From Apodospora peruviana (lineage: Eukaryota; Ascomycota; Sordariomycetes; Sordariales; Lasiosphaeriaceae), in NCBI GenBank assembly GCA_033439685.1, contig JAUEDM010000009.1:930001-994000 (forward strand): 64,000 bases of DNA, in the 5' to 3' direction. This document shows positions 58,460 through 64,000 of this stretch, in pieces. The notes under the pieces are model-generated. The model searched no databases. It saw only the letters and a program-made list of their open reading frames with translations, and was not told where the DNA came from. Each line of letters starts with the position of its first letter. Position 1 is the first letter of the stretch. A program made the position numbers and the translations under genes.

Positions 58460-61400
58460 ATGGCACCCAAGCGCACATCTCGCCGGACGGCTGAAACTCC
58501 TTCCCCTGCCCAAAAACCGTCCCCAGCACGAGGCGCCGCGGCGGCGGGACGGGCGGCGGCGCGCGACGTTAGCCGGGCCAGCAACGCGCGGACGCCCATG
58601 CCCGCGAAGTACAGCACATCCTATGGCTCACCCATGGCTCAGCTTCCCGACCGAGCCGTCATCCATGGCGGTGGAAGCCTTTCCAAAGCTGCATCCGACT
58701 TGTTTGTCGCTGTGAAGAAGGACAAGAAGGTCGCGGCCGAGCGGCGCAAGGCCGAGGCGGTGAAAAGGGCTTCGGGTACAAGCACCCGGGGATCAAGCCG
58801 TGCGCCGTCTGATGGAACTCGAGAGAAGGATGCGCCGTACCGAGACGATGGTCAGAGAGAGGAATCTGAAGACGAAGAAGAGCTCGTCAGGCGGGAAGAA
58901 GCTGCCCGACTTCAGCGCGAGAAGGAACAGCGCGAGAGGGAACAGGCAACGACACGCAAGAGAGCCCGTGACGACACTGAGGCCGAGAAGCAGGCCGAAA
59001 AGGAACGGTTGGAGAGAGACGAACGGCTGCGACGGGGCCGGGAAGCGGCGGCTAAGAGGAAGGCGGAAGCGAGAGAAGCAGCCGAAAGGGAGCAGGCAGA
59101 ACAGGAGCGGCTGGCTCAGGAAGCGGCTGCGAGAGAGCAGGGTGAGCGAGAGCGACTTGCGCAAGAAGCAGCTGCGAGAGAGCAGGCTGAGCAAGAGCGC
59201 CGCGCCCAAGTACAACCTACCTCCAGCGAACAAGCCGAACGAGAGCGTCTTGCCCAAGAAGCGGCGAAGCTTAAGGAGCTTCGTCAAAGAAGGCATAGAT
59301 CTCAACCTCCCCCGCCAACGCCTGAAGTTACACAGCCGCGTCATGTCCCCGTAGGAAGAGGGGTCTCTGTTCCACCGATAGGTACACCGATCGGCACAGG
59401 CACGAGGGACTTTGGAGCGGTTCCTCCTTCGGTCCGGAGTTTCATCGAGGAGGGTGATCTTTATGAGGAAGCTCGGCTCCGGACTCCGAAACCCTCGTCC
59501 CCGGTAGATCAACGTCAGCCCGGTATTGCAAAACCTCCTGGTGGCCGTCCGGGAGTTCCTCTTTTCCCCAAGGAGAACGAATTTCGCTCGCGTCCTGAAG
59601 TGCCATCTGGTCCAAGCCCTCCTGTTGTTCGCAGACCGTTGGGCAGTAGCACGCAAGAGTCTCCCACACAGCCTCGCCATGACGACCAGACGCAGACCGG
59701 CAATGCGAAGGCTGGTGCTCAAGCTTCTCAGCACCGACCTGCGCGGGAGAATCTCCGCAAAAGCGCACAGCCACGTGTCCACGAGCTTGACGAGAACGCC
59801 CCGCTGTGGGCTAAACTCAAGCATTTTCTCCTTAAGCACCAGCCCAGCTTTGGCTTCTGGGATATACTCAAGGCCCTTTTGACAGCGGTCTTGCTACTTT
59901 ACACATTCCGCTTCCTGTACGGGCTGGCACACCCCGAATTGCACACCGGTCCCGGCACGAGTCTGCACTGGTACGGCTTCAGCGACTGGAAGAACAACGT
60001 CGGCCAGTTCGGGCAGTTCCTCCCGCCGGCCTTGCTCCACCCTCGAGGAGTCCTGTCGGACGACCAATATGACGACCTCAAGGTCTTTTTGGAAAAGCAG
60101 GCGGCGTCGACAGAATCTGCGGTCAAGAGCATCGCAGATATTCTTCCTAGGATGGTCCATGTGAAGAAGGACAGGAATAAGGGCAAGCTGGTCATCAATG
60201 ATGAGTTCTGGCGTGCGCTACGCGACCAGATCCACGCGGACGACTCTATTTTCACTCTGCAGGACGGCAAACTTGATATATCTGATCGCCACTGGAAGGT
60301 CATTCGCGACCGTTTCAAAAAGTCTGGGGATCTCCAGGATATCACCGAGCGGACGATGTCCAAGTCGTGGGACACGTGGTTCAGGAACAACGAACGCAGG
60401 GTCGCTGATATTGTCGGTCAGAACCTTCCAATCAAGAAGCTCGCGGGCCAGATGCAGGATGTTGTCATCACGAGAGAACAGTTCGTCCGCGAGCTGGAGG
60501 ATTCTTTAGGCAAGCGTAACAAGGACATTGACGACCGGCTCAACACCTTTCGGAGTTCGCTGGAGAGTTGGGTCAAGGATGCCACCAAACACGCACCCTC
60601 ATCTCCACAGTCTTCTCCATCAGAACCGGGCATGTCACAAGCAGAAATTAATACACTGGTGCACAAAATCGTCGACAAAGCGATCAAGAACGCGAAACTG
60701 GAAGCCGCCGCGAGCAACCAGATTGCGCGTTTTGATTCGGAGCTACGGCATCACGTCAACCATTTTGCTATCGGTAACGGTGCCATCGTCGACGTGACGT
60801 TATCTTCGCCGACCTGGCAGATCGCCAAGCCGGCGTTCGGGTCGCCGGCTTGGCTGAATGCGTTGCCTAAGGTCCCACGGTTCCAGGCCGCAGCGGCCGC
60901 GGCGCTCGCACCCTGGGAGGAGGCGGGCCACTGCTGGTGCGCCGGCACGCGCGTCAACGCGACTACTTCTCGGCCGGCGGACCTGGCTGTTCGGTTGGCT
61001 AATTATGTTGCGCCGCAGCACGTGGTGGTCGAGCACATTGATCCTGCTGCTACATTGGATGGGGATGCGATGCCCAAGGGGATTGAGGTCTGGGCGCGCT
61101 TTGACGAGTATGGTCTCCGGGAAAGGGTGCGCGATTGGTCGACGCTACAGTTTCCCGACAGTGAGAAACGCAACCCCGAGCTGGTGGGCAAAGGGTTTGT
61201 TCAGGTGGGTGGGTTCGAGTATAGATATTCGAAGAAGGATGGAGGCGTGCACGTGGAAAAGTTGAGTGCTGAGCTGGCGGGTTCTCTAAAAGCTGCGACG
61301 GACCATTTGGTTGTCCGGGCGACGAGTAATCATGGGAATGGAGACCATACTTGCTTTTATCGGGTTAGGTTGTACGGGGAGGTGGTGATGGGTGCTGCTG

Positions 61401-61480
61401 GGGAGAACGTAAAGCATCAGGAGGGGCCGTGGGTCACGATGGATAAAGGGGGGAAGGACAAGGAGAAGGGTTGGTGGTAG
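58460..61480 (+). CDS. SUN-domain nuclear envelope protein (Sad1-like)
   Basis: SUN proteins span the inner nuclear membrane, bind KASH proteins and anchor the spindle pole body. Taken from the ATG at 58460 (aagATGgca, MAPKRTSRRTAETPSPAQ) the protein has 1,006 residues; an in-frame ATG with good context at 58346 would add 38. The order is a basic Ala/Pro-rich head, a long Glu/Arg/Ala-rich coiled coil (EREQAEQERLAQEAAAREQ...), a Pro-rich linker, one helix (LKALLTAVLLLYTFRFLYGL, about residue 470), luminal coiled coils, and a C-terminal SUN domain from about residue 770. The latter includes CWCAGTRVNATT, the core LANYVAPQHVVVEHIDPAA and KGIEVWARFDEYGL. It appears intronless. Confidence 0.93.
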   Translation: MAPKRTSRRTAETPSPAQKPSPARGAAAAGRAAARDVSRASNARTPMPAKYSTSYGSPMAQLPDRAVIHGGGSLSKAASDLFVAVKKDKKVAAERRKAEAVKRASGTSTRGSSRAPSDGTREKDAPYRDDGQREESEDEEELVRREEAARLQREKEQREREQATTRKRARDDTEAEKQAEKERLERDERLRRGREAAAKRKAEAREAAEREQAEQERLAQEAAAREQGERERLAQEAAAREQAEQERRAQVQPTSSEQAERERLAQEAAKLKELRQRRHRSQPPPPTPEVTQPRHVPVGRGVSVPPIGTPIGTGTRDFGAVPPSVRSFIEEGDLYEEARLRTPKPSSPVDQRQPGIAKPPGGRPGVPLFPKENEFRSRPEVPSGPSPPVVRRPLGSSTQESPTQPRHDDQTQTGNAKAGAQASQHRPARENLRKSAQPRVHELDENAPLWAKLKHFLLKHQPSFGFWDILKALLTAVLLLYTFRFLYGLAHPELHTGPGTSLHWYGFSDWKNNVGQFGQFLPPALLHPRGVLSDDQYDDLKVFLEKQAASTESAVKSIADILPRMVHVKKDRNKGKLVINDEFWRALRDQIHADDSIFTLQDGKLDISDRHWKVIRDRFKKSGDLQDITERTMSKSWDTWFRNNERRVADIVGQNLPIKKLAGQMQDVVITREQFVRELEDSLGKRNKDIDDRLNTFRSSLESWVKDATKHAPSSPQSSPSEPGMSQAEINTLVHKIVDKAIKNAKLEAAASNQIARFDSELRHHVNHFAIGNGAIVDVTLSSPTWQIAKPAFGSPAWLNALPKVPRFQAAAAAALAPWEEAGHCWCAGTRVNATTSRPADLAVRLANYVAPQHVVVEHIDPAATLDGDAMPKGIEVWARFDEYGLRERVRDWSTLQFPDSEKRNPELVGKGFVQVGGFEYRYSKKDGGVHVEKLSAELAGSLKAATDHLVVRATSNHGNGDHTCFYRVRLYGEVVMGAAGENVKHQEGPWVTMDKGGKDKEKGWW

Positions 61481-62235
61481 TATACCGAACTTATGCGGTG
61501 CAGACTACTATGAAAGGAAGGGAAAGAAAGAGCATGGCGTTCTAAGAGCGAGCGAGCTGGGAGTATTGGTTTTGCTGCTGGTGATGGTTTTGAGGCCCAG
61601 GGGGCCAAGGGGGGCTGGCGATGATCGATACCCATTAGAAAATTACTTGCCTGGTCCGTTTTCGCCCTCAATCGTCGGACGGACGGGTTCGAGATCATTC
61701 TATTTTTGCTTTTCAGTTTTGCTTTGGAGGAAGGGGTCTTACAGGGCCTAGGTAGCTAAGGTCTTTATATGAACCTCCCTCCTGTGCTCATGTTGGTTCA
61801 GTTGGTTGATGGAGAATTGGTGGCCGTGGGCGTTCGTTGGCTTGGTTTGAGTGTCAAAGGGAGTTTGGTTGCTGATCTCGTTTCATTTTTCTTCACATCA
61901 TCTCATCGCACCGTACGATAGATAGGTAGGGATGCGACGGACACTTTCGGTTCCGTTGGTTTTTCGAGAGTCAGGCCAGGTTTGCTTTCTTCCGTGGCGT
62001 GGCGGCGTGAAGGTTCGGTCTGCTTTGGTTGGGAGCGGAAAAACATCATACATACATAGCTGCTCAACAATACGAGAGGGTTTTCATCATTGAGTGAATA
62101 TAAGGAGCCAACAATTTTGCATACCACAACAAAAAGAAGTGATACATGTCGAGTTCAAAGTTTTACTCCGCCATATCCGAAACTAATGAGGTATCTTCTT
62201 CGATCAGACCCTCACAAATCCTCCGTCTTGTCTAC
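61481..62235. other. Convergent intergenic spacer
   Basis: This is the shared 3' flank of the SUN gene (+) and the helicase gene (-). No gene is seen. Confidence 0.6.
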
Positions 62236-64000
62236 TCAGTCCTCCAGCAACCCAGCTGCCAACGCCTCCAGATCCTGCAAATTATCCGGCTCGTGATCCA
62301 TCTCGATAACCTTCTTCCCGCTCTTCTTCCTCTTTTTCCTCTCGCGCTCTTTCTCCCTCTCATCTTCCGAGTCGTCCTGGAACCACTTCTTGGCCTTTTT
62401 CTTGGGCGGCTCATCATCATCCTCTTCTTCTCTATCATCCTTCTCGTCAGGCATAGGCAGCGACCGCAACAACGCCAACGGATCCTCGTCTTCCTCTTCA
62501 CTATCCACATCAAGCTGCGCCTGAGGCACCAACACACCACCAACAGCCTCACCTTCAAGCTCCCCGCGCTCCCTGGCCTTCGCCTTGTCCCGCTTCGCCT
62601 TCCTTTTCGCCTTGGCAAGCTGTTTATCTTCAACATCCTGCTCAGCCACCTTCTCGGCCTCCATCTCGACGAACTTCTCCCTAAGCTTTTCGGCAGGACC
62701 TTCCTTACTAAAGTCCTCCAAGCCCTGCAGCTCGTATAGCTGGTGCGCGTTGCCGTCATCGTCAAAGACAAGCTTGGTCGGCTTATCCATAAACTTGAGC
62801 AGCTTCTTCTTGGAAGACAGCAACTTCTCGCGCCGCTTAGAGTCGATGATGAGCTCCTGGTTGCCGAGTTTGACCACCTTGGCCTCCTTCGCTCCGGCCG
62901 CCTCGTCCAGCTCATCGTCACCCAACACCCTCTTGACAGAGAGGAAATCGTCTTCTTCCGCATCGTCTTCGCCATCCTCCAGAACCTTCCGATAATGACT
63001 CGACAAAACATCCTGGTTCTGCCTCTCGGTCATCTTATCGTACTTGGTCCTCACCACCTCCTTCTTTTTCGGCCCACTGTCAGAATCGCCGTCAGACTCC
63101 GACCCGCTAGAAATCGCCGCCATCCGCGAGGCATTCTTTAACCGCTTGACATCCTCGCCCTTCTGGTACCGGATCTGCGGCGTGCCCGGCAACCCTAAGC
63201 TCGCAGCGAACGCGTCCAGATCCAACTGATCAAACTTGAACACCTCCTTGTCCTTCTGCAGATGCACCGACCGGGTATACGAAATAAAAGCCTTCTGCCC
63301 CAGATACTTGACGTCGGGCGACTGAAAACAAATGCTCTGCAGCTCGTTGGTGATGCTCTTCTTCTTGTTTTCCTTCACATTCACCTTCGTGATCGGTACC
63401 TTCTTGTGCTCCAGCCTTTTTAGGAATCCTTTCTCCTCACTCGGATCAAGAAACAGAACCGCCTTCCCTTTGCTCTCGTAGCGCGCCGTGCGGCCGACGC
63501 GGTGGATGTACGTATCCGCGTCCTCGGGACAATCGGCCTGGATGACCCAGTCGACAGCCGGGAAATCGACGCCCCGCGCCACGACGTCGGTAGCGAACAG
63601 GCAGCCGTACTTGGCGGCCGCGAAGCGCCGCGTGATCTCCATTCTTGCGACCTGTTTCTGCCGGCCGTGCAGGTGGAGCAGCGGGATGCCCGGCTGCATG
63701 CGCTTGAAGCTCTCAAAGATGAAGCGGACCTGCTTGCCGGACGATAAGAAAACAATGATTTTGGACGTCAGGTTCGTCCGCAAAAACCCCCACAGCGTGT
63801 CGAGCTTCTCGGCCAGGGGCACGACGATGTAGTTCTGCTGGAGGTTCGTGGGAGTCGCGGCGGGCGCCTCCTCGTGCGCCGAGACGTACTCGGGATCCTT
63901 GAGAGACAATCTCGCTAAGTCCGACACGCGCTTGCTCTGCGTCGCGCTGAAGAGCAGCGTCTGCCTTGTTTTAGGCAAGTGCTCGACCAGCGCGTCGACG
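62236..64000 (-). CDS. dbp4: DEAD-box RNA helicase Dbp4 (partial, 5' end outside window)
   Basis: Dbp4 (Hca4) is a nucleolar DEAD-box helicase needed for small-subunit rRNA processing, where it releases U14 snoRNA. The window holds about 588 C-terminal codons; the upstream part lies beyond 64000. Visible are motif III (LLFSATQ), the helicase C domain (IIVFLSSGKQVRFIFESFKR, FATDVVARGVDFPAVDWVIQ, motif VI HRVGRTARY), the DUF4217 block (SIQS-like ICFQSPDVKYLGQKAFISYT, FDQLDLDAFAASLGLPGTPQ), and an acidic/Lys-rich tail with KKKAKKW. The end, LAAGLLED, is the typical Dbp4 C-terminus. No intron is needed here. Confidence 0.95.
   Translation of the reverse strand, partial: VDALVEHLPKTRQTLLFSATQSKRVSDLARLSLKDPEYVSAHEEAPAATPTNLQQNYIVVPLAEKLDTLWGFLRTNLTSKIIVFLSSGKQVRFIFESFKRMQPGIPLLHLHGRQKQVARMEITRRFAAAKYGCLFATDVVARGVDFPAVDWVIQADCPEDADTYIHRVGRTARYESKGKAVLFLDPSEEKGFLKRLEHKKVPITKVNVKENKKKSITNELQSICFQSPDVKYLGQKAFISYTRSVHLQKDKEVFKFDQLDLDAFAASLGLPGTPQIRYQKGEDVKRLKNASRMAAISSGSESDGDSDSGPKKKEVVRTKYDKMTERQNQDVLSSHYRKVLEDGEDDAEEDDFLSVKRVLGDDELDEAAGAKEAKVVKLGNQELIIDSKRREKLLSSKKKLLKFMDKPTKLVFDDDGNAHQLYELQGLEDFSKEGPAEKLREKFVEMEAEKVAEQDVEDKQLAKAKRKAKRDKAKARERGELEGEAVGGVLVPQAQLDVDSEEEDEDPLALLRSLPMPDEKDDREEEDDDEPPKKKAKKWFQDDSEDEREKERERKKRKKSGKKVIEMDHEPDNLQDLEALAAGLLED

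Noticed and set aside
58793..59839. 348-codon minus-strand ORF over the SUN gene coiled coil
   Set aside because: It is a shadow of repetitive GAG/CGG/GCG codons; its Leu/Ser/Arg-rich product has no motif and the plus strand is clearly coding.

Overview
This window looks like a stretch of a filamentous ascomycete genome, most likely a sordariomycete. Genes carry many short introns (about 50-120 nt, GT/GC...AG), core eukaryotic housekeeping genes are spread over both strands, and the accessory gene families are fungal: DUF3433 membrane protein, HET domain, fungal STAND N-terminal domain, hevein-type secreted protein, microsomal P450. There are no operons. The many TACCTACCTTACCTA-like microsatellites in intergenic DNA fit this group.

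Layout. 0.8-2.1 kb: a broken tyrosinase gene. 2.5-8.3 kb (-): a 16-exon ABCC-type multidrug transporter. 9.1-9.5 kb (-): a small unknown gene. 11.0-12.2 kb (+): an ankyrin-like gene whose frame is broken by a three-copy 16-bp repeat. 12.5-16.5 kb (-): a large DUF3433 membrane protein. 16.5-23.6 kb: accessory DNA with an 8-bp minisatellite, short inverted-repeat elements (MITEs), a tRNA-like sequence, an MDR reductase with a replaced C-terminus and a broken secreted cysteine-rich gene. 23.7-27.8 kb (+): the ER P5A-ATPase Spf1. 28.8-29.9 kb (+): mitochondrial malate dehydrogenase. 31.3 kb (+): a 60-residue secreted protein with eight cysteines. 32.3-33.9 kb (-): a cation/H+ antiporter. 34.4-40.8 kb: three adjacent decayed genes (HET domain, aminoglycoside-phosphotransferase-like, STAND-N plus ankyrin) with a MITE between the last two. 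42.9 kb (+): a two-domain hevein (CBM18) secreted protein, convergent with a three-exon cytochrome P450 (43.8-45.7 kb, -). 46.8-52.4 kb (-): an intact 1,855-residue ankyrin/coiled-coil protein. 54.2-55.2 kb (+): a quinone oxidoreductase, convergent with UDP-glucose 4-epimerase (55.4-56.7 kb, -). 58.5-61.5 kb (+): a SUN-domain nuclear envelope protein. 62.2-64.0 kb (-): the 3' part of the DEAD-box helicase Dbp4, running off the window.

The main observation is how the accessory genes are broken. In the ankyrin-like gene, the HET gene and the STAND/ankyrin gene, several frameshifts are perfect short tandem duplications (16 bp in three copies; 11 bp; 17 bp; 10 bp; 5 bp). Collapsing each one brings family motifs back into a single frame. 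Other lesions are 1-nt changes, often in homopolymers. Neighbouring core genes are clean, so this looks like biological decay of allorecognition-type genes rather than poor sequence, although that needs checking on reads. Three copies of a previously unnamed (to me) MITE with CACCATTC... ends lie in the same accessory blocks.
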